Positions 1 through 7,412 are shown, counted from the first letter of the stretch. The stretch: DNA of 15,315 bases from Gemmatimonadota bacterium (GCA_002731735.1 PCCM01000129.1:1-15315), one strand, 5' to 3'. Numbers and translations: made by a program. The notes: generated by a model not told the origin, from the letters alone.

Positions 1-399
1 AATTTTGAGGCCCTGGTCCCCCACGCGCAGAGACTTATCGAGTTGGGCCCTTTCAACGACTTCGTCCATAGGCTGTATGTGAGGGCGTTGAACGAGATCG
101 GACATGCGGATCTTATCCCCGCACTTGATGTTCTGCAGGCCTTACCGTTCGTGGTCGATGAGCTCGCGCTACAACCGTTGGGTGCCGGTTGCCGCATATC
201 GGGCGTGGCAGTCAACAACACGTTGGACTCAGGAACCTCAATCATTCTGCGCTTCACTTTCTATGACAACGCCGGGAACGTCGTCGGCTCCGAGCTTACC
301 GAAGTTACGGTATCGGACCCCGATGTCGCCCATCCATTTGATGTCACGTTTGATGCGGAGACGCAGATATTGGGATACAGCTACGAGCTCGTGGGCTAG
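1..399 (+). CDS. C-terminal part of a TPR / FxLYD-like domain protein (5' end outside window)
   Basis: The reading frame is open from the first base, so this is the 3' end of a longer gene; the TTG at 43 is only an internal codon. About the first 35 residues look like one tetratricopeptide-type helical hairpin (ALVPHAQRLIELGPF, then LYVRALNEIGHA). The last 75 or so residues form a beta-rich segment with the pattern RISGVAVNNT ... LRFTFYDNAGNVVGSE. This resembles FxLYD domains, small extracytoplasmic beta-sandwiches in bacterial secreted or membrane proteins. Function cannot be assigned: TPR units usually mediate protein-protein contacts and FxLYD domains have no known catalytic role. The stop is 18 bp upstream of tRNA-Gly. 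Domain calls are by eye and moderately sure; that the frame is coding is likely from its length and sensible composition. Confidence 0.7.
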   Translation, partial: NFEALVPHAQRLIELGPFNDFVHRLYVRALNEIGHADLIPALDVLQALPFVVDELALQPLGAGCRISGVAVNNTLDSGTSIILRFTFYDNAGNVVGSELTEVTVSDPDVAHPFDVTFDAETQILGYSYELVG

Positions 400-417
400 A
401 GAAGCGTCGGCCCCGTT

Positions 418-490
418 GCGGGCGTAGCTCAGTTGGTAGAGCATCAGCTTCCCAAGCTGAGGGTCGCCGGTTCGAGTCCGGTCGCCCGCT
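418..490 (+). tRNA. tRNA-Gly (anticodon CCC)
   Basis: A full cloverleaf can be drawn. The 7-bp acceptor stem is GCGGGCG (418-424) with CGCCCGC (483-489), followed by discriminator T at 490, as usual for bacterial glycine tRNAs. The D stem is GCTC/GAGC. The anticodon stem TCAGC/GCTGA encloses the loop TTCCCAA, giving anticodon CCC, which reads GGG. The T arm is GCCGG-TTCGAGT-CCGGT with one G-T pair. The 3' CCA is not encoded. Confidence 0.96.
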
Positions 491-502
491 TAGCGTAACG
501 GA

Positions 503-534
503 TAGCCCGGCAGTCACTTACGGCTGCCGGGCTA
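503..534 (+). terminator. Strong hairpin behind tRNA-Gly, possible terminator
   Basis: An 11-bp perfect inverted repeat, TAGCCCGGCAG (503-513) and CTGCCGGGCTA (524-534), has a 10-nt loop and starts 13 nt after the tRNA. It would stop or protect the tRNA precursor's 3' end. No T-run follows, so it is not a textbook intrinsic terminator. It ends 14 bp before the next gene's GTG. Confidence 0.45.
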
Positions 535-547
535 ACGTGTTCCCGAG

Positions 548-1330
548 GTGGTCACAACGGTCGGGCGTATGCTGCGTGCAACCTTATTGGTAACCTCCGT
601 GATCGGCCTCGCAGCCTGTGGGAACAGCGGTGCCGGAGTAGACGAGTTGGACTCCGACGACGACGGGTTTTCGAATTCCGTGGATGCCTGTCCCAACGAG
701 CCCGAAACCGTCAACGGCGTTTTCGACACCGACGGATGCCCGGATACGCCACAGGGGTTCTATGACGTGGTCCGCTTGGATGTCGAGGCTTGGTGGACAG
801 TGCTGCTGACAGGGCAACCGTTCCCATATCGTCCGATTTCGGAGTTCGTTGCTTACACGACTCCTGTCGATACGCCCTGCGGTGTCGTCGAGTCGAACAG
901 CGCTTCCTATTGTACAACAAGCGAGGGCATCTACTACGACTCCAAGTTCCTTCAGTTTTTCCTGGATGAAGTCGGGGACCTGGCTCCGGCCTTCATCATC
1001 GCCCACGAGATCGGACATCACGTATCGAATATTTTTGGCTTTGAGGCACCCTCCGTGATCTCCGTCAAGGAACTCGAGTTGCAAGCGGACTGCTTTGGAG
1101 GCGCCTGGGTGGCTAGCGCAGGCGCGCGAGGCGTGCTTCAGCCCGCGGCCCAGGGCGAAACGCTAGATGCCCTGATCCTCGCGGGTGATCCGGCTGCAAC
1201 GTGGTTCAGGCCGGACCTCCACGGCACTTCTGATGACCGGCTTACCGCCTTCATTGTGGGTACCCTCCAGGGCACGCCCAGTTGTACCTCTCCCAGCTTT
1301 TTCGCCTTGTTCGCCCCACCTTCGGAGTGA
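548..1330 (+). CDS. Neutral zinc metallopeptidase (YpfJ-like) lipoprotein with thrombospondin type-3-like segment
   Basis: Predicted secreted lipoprotein peptidase. From the GTG at 548 the protein is 260 aa; an in-frame ATG at 569 gives the more compact signal peptide MLRATLLVTSVIGLAAC, and a GAGGTGG at 545-551 lies rather far upstream of it, so the start is unsettled. The lipobox LAAC puts the lipidated Cys at residue 24. Residues 34-66 (DSDDDGFSNSVDACPN, then DTDGCPDTP) look like calcium-binding thrombospondin type-3 units, common as linkers in outer-membrane proteins. The peptidase part has HEIGH at 153-157 and ELELQAD at 175-181, matching the zinc ligands and glutamate of the neutral zinc metallopeptidase family (YpfJ, PF04228), plus the usual C-terminal stretch with DDRLTAF. 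Substrate unknown. It converges with the oxidoreductase at 1359. Confidence 0.85.
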   Translation: MVTTVGRMLRATLLVTSVIGLAACGNSGAGVDELDSDDDGFSNSVDACPNEPETVNGVFDTDGCPDTPQGFYDVVRLDVEAWWTVLLTGQPFPYRPISEFVAYTTPVDTPCGVVESNSASYCTTSEGIYYDSKFLQFFLDEVGDLAPAFIIAHEIGHHVSNIFGFEAPSVISVKELELQADCFGGAWVASAGARGVLQPAAQGETLDALILAGDPAATWFRPDLHGTSDDRLTAFIVGTLQGTPSCTSPSFFALFAPPSE

Positions 1331-1339
1331 GTCACTCCG
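1323..1339. terminator. Short inverted repeat between convergent genes
   Basis: CGGAGTGA (1323-1330) and TCACTCCG (1332-1339) are perfect inverted copies around one base, covering the stop codon of the zinc peptidase gene. As RNA it can fold as CGGAG/CTCCG with a 7-nt loop. It lies between two convergent genes whose ends are only 28 bp apart, so a weak two-way terminator is possible. There is no T-run. Confidence 0.25.
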
Positions 1340-1358
1340 GAAGTCCGCCGACAGGCTT

Positions 1359-2372
1359 CTAGGACACCCGGACCAACTGTTTGCCCTTGTTCTCGCCTTT
1401 GAGCATCCGTATGAACGCCTTGGGCGTGTTTTCGAGCCCCTCCACGATGTCTTCGCGGTAGGCGAGATCGCCTTCTTGAATCCATTGGGCCATCTGCTGG
1501 ATGCCGTGTGGGAACTTCCCTCCGAATTGTGGAACGAGGAAGCCCTGTGCCGAGGCCTGACGAGTCAGCATCATCATGTAGGCAGTGCGTGGGCCCATCT
1601 CGGTCTTCTCGAGGTTGTATTGCGAGATCATGCCGCAGATGCTCACCCTCGCGAACTGCGCCAGATTGGCAAATACGGCGTCCGTCAGCTTCCCGCCCAC
1701 GTTGTCGAAATAACAATCGACACCTTCGGGACATAGTTCACGAACCTTCGCCAAGTAGTCGGTGTCGGTCTTGTAGTTGAACGCCGCGTCGTATCCGCAG
1801 TGCTCGAGGAGGAATTCAACTTTTTCGTCGGAGCCACAACTCCCTACGACCGGGCTGCAACCCTTGATTTTGGCGATCTGGCCCACGAGTTGCCCTACTG
1901 CCCCCGCCGCGCCGGAGACAAAAGTGCAGTCACCTGGCTTGGGCTTGCAGATCTCGAGAAAACCGAAGTACGCCGTCATGCCAGGCATGCCGAGTACACC
2001 GATAGAGGTTTGAATGGGTGCGAGGTTAGGATCGACCGGGTAGACCTCGGTTCCCTCACAGACTGCGTAGTCCTTCCAGCCCCACATCCCGTGTACGAAA
2101 GCACCAACCTGGTAGCTGTCGTGGTCCGACTCGACGATCTCGCCCACCGCGCCGCCGTATATCCCTTGTCCGATCTCGAAGGGGTCGGCATAACTCCTTT
2201 GCTCGTTCATCCGCCCCCGCATATACGGGTCAACGCTGACGAACTTGGTCCGCACCAGAAACTGCCCGTTGCCCGGTGTCGGTTTGGGCTCCTCGGTCAA
2301 TTCGAAGTCTGTTTCCTTGGGAAATCCTACGGGGCGTGCGGCAAGCGTGATAACACGATTCACTTCAGACAT
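1359..2372 (-). CDS. NADP-dependent oxidoreductase, CurA/YncB type medium-chain reductase
   Basis: A 337-aa zinc-independent medium-chain dehydrogenase/reductase, close to the family's usual length (about 340). These cytoplasmic enzymes use NADPH to reduce the double bond of enones such as 2-alkenals, curcumin or prostaglandins. Visible family marks are VSVDPYMRGRM near residue 45, LGMPGMTAYFGF near 127, and the nucleotide-binding SGAAGAVGQLVGQIAK at 153-168. The alanine-rich AAGAVG motif is typical of this branch. The start at 2372 is preferred to the upstream in-frame ATG (2399) because AGGAG lies 8 nt before it; the longer form would also place the start inside a palindrome. The natural substrate cannot be told from sequence. 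It is monocistronic: convergent with the peptidase upstream, divergent from the hemolysin III-like gene. Confidence 0.92.
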   Translation of the reverse strand: MSEVNRVITLAARPVGFPKETDFELTEEPKPTPGNGQFLVRTKFVSVDPYMRGRMNEQRSYADPFEIGQGIYGGAVGEIVESDHDSYQVGAFVHGMWGWKDYAVCEGTEVYPVDPNLAPIQTSIGVLGMPGMTAYFGFLEICKPKPGDCTFVSGAAGAVGQLVGQIAKIKGCSPVVGSCGSDEKVEFLLEHCGYDAAFNYKTDTDYLAKVRELCPEGVDCYFDNVGGKLTDAVFANLAQFARVSICGMISQYNLEKTEMGPRTAYMMMLTRQASAQGFLVPQFGGKFPHGIQQMAQWIQEGDLAYREDIVEGLENTPKAFIRMLKGENKGKQLVRVS

Positions 2373-2387
2373 GGTTGTTTCTCCTTG

Positions 2388-2399
2388 ATGTCCGGACAT
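2388..2399. promoter_or_regulatory. 12-bp palindrome upstream of the CurA-type gene, candidate operator
   Basis: ATGTCCGGACAT is a perfect palindrome ending just upstream of the oxidoreductase gene's ribosome-binding site. It lies where a minus-strand promoter with a TTGACA at 2427-2422 would place its -10 region. A dimeric regulator could bind here, but no regulator gene is adjacent. Confidence 0.3.
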
Positions 2400-2421
2400 G
2401 CTTCAAGTCAGGACGCGGTAA

Positions 2422-2462
2422 TGTCAAGGGATGAGGCCGGCGGAACCCGAAGGGCCTTGACA
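2422..2462. promoter_or_regulatory. Divergent pair of TTGACA boxes between the CurA-type and hemolysin III-type genes
   Basis: A perfect TTGACA is read on the minus strand at 2427-2422, facing the oxidoreductase. Another is read on the plus strand at 2457-2462, facing the hemolysin III-like gene. Neither has a good TATAAT at 16-18 bp, so these are only candidate -35 boxes of back-to-back promoters in the 150-bp divergent spacer. Confidence 0.3.
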
Positions 2463-2522
2463 CCACACGGCCGGCGATGGGATCTATCTACAGGCGACAG
2501 TCTGCTTTGCAGAGAGTTGAAA

Positions 2523-3173
2523 ATGAGGTCAACGGGACTGACGAACACGGTAGCGACACCTGGGGAACGCCTTGCGAACAGTCTCAGCCACGGCGTCGGT
2601 TTCTTGGCCGCCGTGGCAGCGACGCCGATTCTCATCGTCGGTGCTGTGAACCGTGGGGGCACGGCCGACGTGGTCGGAAGCAGCATTTTCGGGGCCACGA
2701 TGGTACTGCTCTATCTTGCGTCCACTTCGTACCACGCTGTGCCGGCCGGCCGACTCAAAGATTGCCTTCATAGGATCGACCACGCCGCGATCTACCTACT
2801 CATTGCGGGCACCTACACACCCTTCACTCTGGGTGTCCTCAGCGGGGCATGGGGATGGACCTTGTTTGGTATCGTTTGGGGCGCCGCCGCGATTGGAGTG
2901 TGTGACAAGCTGATCGTCGGCATTCGGCATCCTAAACTGTCGACCGCCCTGTACCTCATCATGGGTTGGGCAGTTCTGATCGCGATTCGACCGTTGGTGC
3001 TCAGTATGCCACCCCAGGGGGTTATGTGGCTCGTTGCGGGGGGCCTCTCGTACTCCGCAGGTGTCTTGTTCTACAACGCCCGCAACGTTCCTTACAACCA
3101 CTTCATATGGCATCTGTTCGTGCTGGCCGGCTCAACCTGTCACTTCTTTTCGGTCTTGTGGTACGCGGTGTGA
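2523..3173 (+). CDS. Hemolysin III / PAQR family membrane protein (YqfA-like)
   Basis: A 216-aa polytopic inner-membrane protein with about seven hydrophobic segments, the usual size for bacterial HlyIII (PF03006, related to eukaryotic adiponectin/progestin receptors). The conserved polar residues are present: S67-x3-H71 in STSYH, D86 in HRIDHAAIY followed by LLIAGTYTPF, and H193-x3-H197 in HFIWHLFVL. In PAQR proteins these form a metal site linked to hydrolase-like activity. The hemolysin name comes from one early report; the physiological role in bacteria is thought to concern membrane lipid homeostasis and remains poorly defined. The ATG at 2523 is chosen because upstream sequence in the same frame runs antisense to the neighbouring oxidoreductase and shows no membrane-protein character. 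The ribosome site (AGAGAG) is weak. Confidence 0.92.
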   Translation: MRSTGLTNTVATPGERLANSLSHGVGFLAAVAATPILIVGAVNRGGTADVVGSSIFGATMVLLYLASTSYHAVPAGRLKDCLHRIDHAAIYLLIAGTYTPFTLGVLSGAWGWTLFGIVWGAAAIGVCDKLIVGIRHPKLSTALYLIMGWAVLIAIRPLVLSMPPQGVMWLVAGGLSYSAGVLFYNARNVPYNHFIWHLFVLAGSTCHFFSVLWYAV

Positions 3174-3210
3174 CAAGCGCGGCACAGTGGTCTCGGGTCG
3201 TAACGGAGTT

Positions 3211-3240
3211 GTTAGTTAGGGCTAGGGCTTGGCTAGGTAG
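3211..3240. repeat. TAGG-rich micro-repeat in a convergent spacer
   Basis: Two copies of GGCTAGG (3220-3226 and 3231-3237), 11 bp apart, are flanked by TTAG/TAGG units. They fill the spacer between the hemolysin III-like and M23 peptidase stop codons. No hairpin or known element is recognised. Confidence 0.35.
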
Positions 3241-3243
3241 GTC

Positions 3244-4608
3244 CTAAAGGTCGGCGTTTCCCGCCAGCCAGCCGGTGTGTCCATCCGGGGACTGCACATA
3301 AAGGAAGCCTTCGTAGCTGCCCAGCACGGCCACATCCGTTCCGGCCTCCACGTCTTCCATCACCGGTGACACGCGGCTCGGAGAACTGAACAAGGCAGAC
3401 GCGCTCTCCACGAACTGGTTTCGGAGCGGTTCAACGACTGCCTCCGTCAACCTGGCGGCGACGAATCCGTCCCGACCATTGGGAAGCCGGACGCGGTACC
3501 ACGACCCTGAGGCGGCGAGTACACGCAGCGGCGTGGATTCCTCGAGTTCAGAGACCACGGGCGCGCGGCTGTTGGGGGCCTCTCTCAGACGAATGCCGGC
3601 ACTCACTGTCCGGGTCCAAGCCCCGAGGTGATCCAAGGGGGCGGAGGCATCCGGAAGGGTCTGCGGTGGCTGAAAGAGGTAGTAGAACGGATCGACAGCC
3701 CCGCGGGCGTAGACGCTGAAGTGGAGATGAGGCGGCGTCGTGCGTGCGTTGCCGGTGTTTCCCACGAAGCCCAGTAGTGTACCTTGCTCGACCTCCATGC
3801 CGTCTCGCACGACCTGACTATCGAGGTGCGCGTAGTAGATCCGCTGCGGCCTATCCGAGTCACGCACCCAAACCACGTTGCCCCCGATGGCTGTGGTCTC
3901 GACCCTGTAGACCTCACCGTTCGTCGCGGACAGGACGGGAGTCCCACGGGGGGCGAAGATGTCCACGCCACGATGATTTCGGCTGCCCCCGTCCCGTGCA
4001 TCGCCAAAGAAGCTCAAGACGGCCCTGGTGTCCCGCTCGGACACCGGAAACGCGATGGACGCCCCCGCACGAAGTTCGATGCGATACCGGCCCCCGTGAA
4101 GGAGTTCGGGTTGAAGCCGCACGACGTAGTCGGCTCGCCGCGTGGAGACGTACTCGAGGCTTTCAGAAAGGGATGCGGAAGACAGAACCGGCAGGGGACT
4201 GCGGGAGGGATCCTCCGGCATCCGGTATACGTCGATGAAGATCCGGAAGGCATCTCCACCATCCAAGGCCGCGTTGATGGACAACCGCTGGCCACGTCTC
4301 AACTCGACGCGATAGCTCCGAGCCTCGGGCGTCTCGGCAAATAGGAAGCCCTCCTCTCCGAACGGAAGAGTGACGGTGGGAGCGTCTCTCAGGGATCGCA
4401 CCGCGGCACTGGCCCACTGTGTGCCCAGAGCGGTCTCTGCGAGCTTTACCGCACGCAGGGACTCCATGTAGGCTTCGTGAGGCGTCAGGTCGCGAAGTTC
4501 GTTGGAGATCTGATCGACCTGATCGCACGCACCGAGCGAAAGAACCGCGAAGCAGGACCATCCCATCCATCCCGAGAACGTGGTGCTCATGTTCCGTAGA
4601 CGCTTCAT
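3244..4608 (-). CDS. M23 (LytM-type) peptidase lipoprotein with two C-terminal SH3-like domains
   Basis: A 454-aa predicted cell-envelope protein. The ATG at 4608 gives a signal peptide MKRLRNMSTTFSGWMGW... ending in lipobox LGAC (Cys28). The in-frame ATG at 4683 would place 25 polar residues before it and is less likely. After an alpha-helical and beta-rich N-terminal region comes the M23 core: H212 and D216 in NHRGVDIFAP, H261 in YYAHLDS, and H294/H296 in PHLHFSVY. This is a complete zinc site, so an active peptidoglycan endopeptidase is expected. Two SH3-like units follow, near 338-388 (AGIRLREAPNSRAPVVSEL, then GSWYRVRLPNGRDGFV) and 413-450; such units commonly bind cell-wall peptides. 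It probably trims peptidoglycan cross-links from a lipid-anchored position. Divergent from the DUF512-der operon. Confidence 0.9.
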   Translation of the reverse strand: MKRLRNMSTTFSGWMGWSCFAVLSLGACDQVDQISNELRDLTPHEAYMESLRAVKLAETALGTQWASAAVRSLRDAPTVTLPFGEEGFLFAETPEARSYRVELRRGQRLSINAALDGGDAFRIFIDVYRMPEDPSRSPLPVLSSASLSESLEYVSTRRADYVVRLQPELLHGGRYRIELRAGASIAFPVSERDTRAVLSFFGDARDGGSRNHRGVDIFAPRGTPVLSATNGEVYRVETTAIGGNVVWVRDSDRPQRIYYAHLDSQVVRDGMEVEQGTLLGFVGNTGNARTTPPHLHFSVYARGAVDPFYYLFQPPQTLPDASAPLDHLGAWTRTVSAGIRLREAPNSRAPVVSELEESTPLRVLAASGSWYRVRLPNGRDGFVAARLTEAVVEPLRNQFVESASALFSSPSRVSPVMEDVEAGTDVAVLGSYEGFLYVQSPDGHTGWLAGNADL

Positions 4609-4646
4609 ATCTATGTGGCCCTCACCATCTTCATATGGCCCGACCA

Positions 4647-4659
4647 TTGGCTCAGCCAA
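4647..4659. promoter_or_regulatory. Inverted repeat in the divergent M23 / DUF512 spacer
   Basis: TTGGCT (4647-4652) and AGCCAA (4654-4659) are perfect inverted copies around a central C. They lie 38 bp upstream of the M23 peptidase start, in a 143-bp divergent region. Possible operator; nothing else supports it. Confidence 0.25.
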
Positions 4660-4698
4660 ATACGAACGATCCTTAAGTTTCATCCACTTCTACAAAAA

Positions 4699-4727
4699 TT
4701 CAACCGTAATGGCGAAATTTCTATATC
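4699..4727 (+). promoter_or_regulatory. Candidate promoter of the DUF512-der-plsY-gpsA operon
   Basis: TTCAAC (4699-4704) and TATATC (4722-4727) are separated by 17 bp in a locally AT-rich patch, just before the GTG of the first operon gene. The -35 match is poor and the -10 match fair (4 of 6). A start site near 4734 would leave a leader of roughly 18 nt. Confidence 0.3.
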
Positions 4728-4751
4728 TTCGGTCCTTCTTCTCGATCCGCG

Positions 4752-6032
4752 GTGGATCCTTTGGTTCGAATTGCTGAAATCGAAAGCGGCAGTGTCGCCG
4801 ACGAACTCCATCTGGAGATCGGTACGCGCATCATCCGAATCAACGGCCAACGGGTTCGTGACGGAATCGATCTCACCTTCCTTCTTGCCGACACGACACT
4901 CGAGTTGGAGACGGTGAGCCCCCAAGGCGAGACGACCCTCTACGACATCGAGCGGGAACCTGGAGAATCCGTGGGGATCGTCCCGGCTCCCGACACGATT
5001 CGGGAGTGCGGCAACAAGTGCGTTTTTTGCTTCATCGATGGAAATCCGAAAGACGTTCGGGAAAGCCTGTGGCTGCGCGACGACGACTTTCGCCTCTCCT
5101 TCACGTACGGGAGCTACGTGACACTGACGAACCTGGGGCCGAGGGGGATGGAGCGCCTGGTGGAGCAGCGGATCAGTCCGCTCTACGTGAGCGTCCATGC
5201 CACGGAACCCGAAGTCCGAACTCGACTGCTGGTCAACGACCGTTCGGGCCTGATCATGGATCAGCTTCGTTACTTGACTGAGAACGGCTTGTCCGTCCAC
5301 ACACAGGTCGTGCTTTGTCCAGAGTGGAACGACGGAGCTCATCTGGATCGGACCATGGACGATCTCTTCAGCCTCGGTGAGGGCGTGCTTTCGCTCTCCG
5401 TCGTGCCCGTGGGACTCACGAAGTACAATCTCGAGCGTCCCGTCCGACTCCTTACGACCGATGAGGCACGGTACGCCATCGAGCAGGTAGACCAATTCCG
5501 CGTAACAGCGATGCGGGAACGTGGGGTCGGGTGGTGTTACGCGGCTGATGAGTTGTACCTGATCGGCCAGCGAGACCTTCCGGAAGATGCGTATTATGAC
5601 GAGGGAGCCCTGACCGAGAACGGTGTGGGAGCCCTCAATCAGTTCGGGCGGGAGTTCGAGAAGGGCTTGGACAGTGTCCCCGAACTTCCGTACCCGCGGA
5701 TACGGATCGTCACGGGGCGCTCGATGGAGCCCTTCTTCCGAGAGAGGGCGGGGCGGTTGTCTGAGGCGACCGGGGGCAAAGTAGATGTCGTCTCCGTCGT
5801 GAACGAGTTCTACGGAGATAGCGTGACCGTTGCGGGGCTCCTCGCTGGAGAGGACATCCAAGCGAGCTTGGGTGATGCGGTCGCAGACGAACTGCTTCTC
5901 CTTCCCGCCGAAGCCGTCAACGCGGACGGGCTGTTCATTGACAGCATGCCGTTGAGCGACCTGACGGCCGCTCTGGCGCCTGCCACGGTCGCGACGGGTC
6001 ATGAGATCACCGAGTGCCTCAAGAGTCTGTGA
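4752..6032 (+). CDS. DUF512 / TIGR03279-type radical SAM protein with N-terminal PDZ-like domain
   Basis: A 426-aa protein of a widespread, uncharacterised radical SAM family of about this length. Residues 1-50 resemble a PDZ domain (IAEIESGSVADEL, IGTRIIRINGQRV). The cluster-binding motif follows, ECGNKCVFCFIDGNP, with cysteines 86, 90 and 93 in CxxxCxxC spacing. Next comes the family signature around FRLSFTYGSYVTLTNL, then YVSVHATEP and the C-terminal DUF512 region containing RIRIVTGRSMEPFF. It should bind a [4Fe-4S] cluster and S-adenosylmethionine; its substrate is unknown. The start is GTG at 4752; no upstream in-frame start is better. It is the first gene of the operon and overlaps der, an arrangement I recall from several phyla, which suggests but does not prove a role tied to translation or the envelope. 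Confidence 0.92.
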   Translation: MDPLVRIAEIESGSVADELHLEIGTRIIRINGQRVRDGIDLTFLLADTTLELETVSPQGETTLYDIEREPGESVGIVPAPDTIRECGNKCVFCFIDGNPKDVRESLWLRDDDFRLSFTYGSYVTLTNLGPRGMERLVEQRISPLYVSVHATEPEVRTRLLVNDRSGLIMDQLRYLTENGLSVHTQVVLCPEWNDGAHLDRTMDDLFSLGEGVLSLSVVPVGLTKYNLERPVRLLTTDEARYAIEQVDQFRVTAMRERGVGWCYAADELYLIGQRDLPEDAYYDEGALTENGVGALNQFGREFEKGLDSVPELPYPRIRIVTGRSMEPFFRERAGRLSEATGGKVDVVSVVNEFYGDSVTVAGLLAGEDIQASLGDAVADELLLLPAEAVNADGLFIDSMPLSDLTAALAPATVATGHEITECLKSL

Positions 6033-7372
6033 GCGCGGTGAGTAAGGCCGCGGAACCCAAGGGGATTCCTGTCGTTGCCGTCGTGGGCCGACCCAACGTG
6101 GGTAAGTCCACGTTTTTCAACCGCGTGATTGGCGGGCGTATCGCCATCGTCGACGATCGTCCGGGGGTCACCCGGGATAGGAACTTTACGAAAACCGATT
6201 GGGCGGGGCACCATTTTTTCCTGGTGGATACGGGAGGCATCATTGAGGGCAGCGATGAGCCGTTGGAGCGGGCCATTCGAGAACAGGCGTACGCCGCAGT
6301 CCGAGAAGCCGACGTGATCCTCTTGATCGTGGACGGTAAGGAAGGGGTCCACCCGCTCGACGAGCGTTTAGCGGAGATCCTGCGGAAGAGTGGCCCTCCG
6401 GTACTTCTGGTCGTGAACAAGATGGACAACCTCCCTCGAGACGCCGGGCATCTGGACTTCTGGAGCCTGGGCATGGGTGATCCTATGCCCGTTAGCGCCA
6501 TCTCAGGAAAGGGTTCGGGCGACCTCCTCGACGCCGTCGTCGCGAAGTTTCCCGAGCATCCGGGCATACCTGAAGAGGAGGAGGGTGTGGTCCGCGTTGC
6601 CGTCGTCGGCAAACCCAACGTAGGCAAGTCGAGCTTTGTCAACCGGCTCTTCGGAGAGGAGCGTGTCGTGGTCAGTGAAGTCCCTGGGACCACACGAGAT
6701 CCGGTGGACAGTCAAATGCAGTACCACGACAAGACACTCGTTTTCGTGGACACCGCAGGTTTGCGTCGCCAGTCCAAGGTGAAGGACTCCCTCGAGTACT
6801 ATTCCGCCCTGCGGACCGCCAAGGTCGTCAGGGAGGCCGACGTGTGCTTGGTCCTCGTCGATGCCACGGAACCGATCCATGTGCAGGACCTCAAGGTGGT
6901 GGAGCAGGCATGGGAGGCTGGTGCCGGAGTCATTCTGGTCGCCAACAAGTGGGATCTGGTAGAAAAGGACCATATGACGGCCGCCAAGTTCGAAAAGGAT
7001 CTCCGTTTGCGAGCGCCGTTTCTGAAGTGGGTGCCCGTGATCTTCACGTCGGCTCTATCGGGCCAGCGGGTTCGGAAGAGCCTGGACCAAATTCTCGAGG
7101 TTCAAGGTGTACGGCACGAACGTATCCCGACGGCTGAGGTTAATCAGGTGCTCGAAGCGCTCCTGCGGCACCAGCCTCCCCCACACAGCAGGGGCCGTCG
7201 AGTGACGGTCCGGTACGGCACACAGGTATCCACGGCCCCCCCGACGTTCGTGTTCTTCGCCAACCTCCCGAAGGCCCTGCCCGAGCACTACATTCGCTAC
7301 GTTCACAACAGCCTCCGCGAGCGTTGGGGGTTCGTCGGGAGTCCGGTCCGGATTCGCTTCAGGGAAAACTGA
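6029..7372 (+). CDS. der: Ribosome assembly GTPase Der (EngA)
   Basis: Double-Era-like GTPase needed for 50S ribosomal subunit maturation, about 447 aa. The first G domain has GRPNVGKS (20-27), DTGG (67-70) and NKMD (130-133). The second has GKPNVGKS (194-201), DTAG (241-244) and NKWD (306-309). A C-terminal KH-like domain occupies roughly 345-440, ending in RERWGFVGSPVRIRFREN. All nucleotide-binding motifs are intact. Three GTG starts are possible (6014, 6029, 6038). I prefer 6029 because its GTGA overlaps the upstream TGA by 4 bp, the pattern of translational coupling seen again at gpsA, but 6014 and 6038 cannot be excluded. Cytoplasmic, essential in most bacteria. The acidic linker EEEE between the domains is ordinary for the family. 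Confidence 0.97.
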   Translation: MSAVSKAAEPKGIPVVAVVGRPNVGKSTFFNRVIGGRIAIVDDRPGVTRDRNFTKTDWAGHHFFLVDTGGIIEGSDEPLERAIREQAYAAVREADVILLIVDGKEGVHPLDERLAEILRKSGPPVLLVVNKMDNLPRDAGHLDFWSLGMGDPMPVSAISGKGSGDLLDAVVAKFPEHPGIPEEEEGVVRVAVVGKPNVGKSSFVNRLFGEERVVVSEVPGTTRDPVDSQMQYHDKTLVFVDTAGLRRQSKVKDSLEYYSALRTAKVVREADVCLVLVDATEPIHVQDLKVVEQAWEAGAGVILVANKWDLVEKDHMTAAKFEKDLRLRAPFLKWVPVIFTSALSGQRVRKSLDQILEVQGVRHERIPTAEVNQVLEALLRHQPPPHSRGRRVTVRYGTQVSTAPPTFVFFANLPKALPEHYIRYVHNSLRERWGFVGSPVRIRFREN

Positions 7373-7377
7373 CCCGC

Positions 7378-7412
7378 ATGAGATCCGTATGACCTACGTG
7401 AGCACCGCATGA
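7378..7412 (+). other. Two micro-ORFs linked by ATGA overlaps between der and plsY
   Basis: ATG at 7378 opens a 4-codon frame (MRSV) stopping at 7390-7392. That stop overlaps the ATG at 7389 of a 7-codon frame (MTYVSTA). Its stop at 7410-7412 overlaps the plsY ATG at 7409. Both joints are ATGA. The repeated string CCGCATGAG (7374-7382 and 7406-7414) frames the unit. It could be a coupled leader that hands ribosomes from der to plsY, or chance; there is no clear Shine-Dalgarno site for the first ATG. Confidence 0.3.

Noticed and set aside
1800..2522. N-terminal extension of the hemolysin III frame by 241 codons
   Set aside because: It runs antisense through the CurA-type gene, lacks membrane-protein character, and the family begins near the ATG at 2523.
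4680..6002. 440-codon open frame on the minus strand opposite the DUF512 gene
   Set aside because: It is antisense to a clear radical SAM family member, has no family resemblance, and its His/Arg-rich composition is that of a GC-rich shadow frame.
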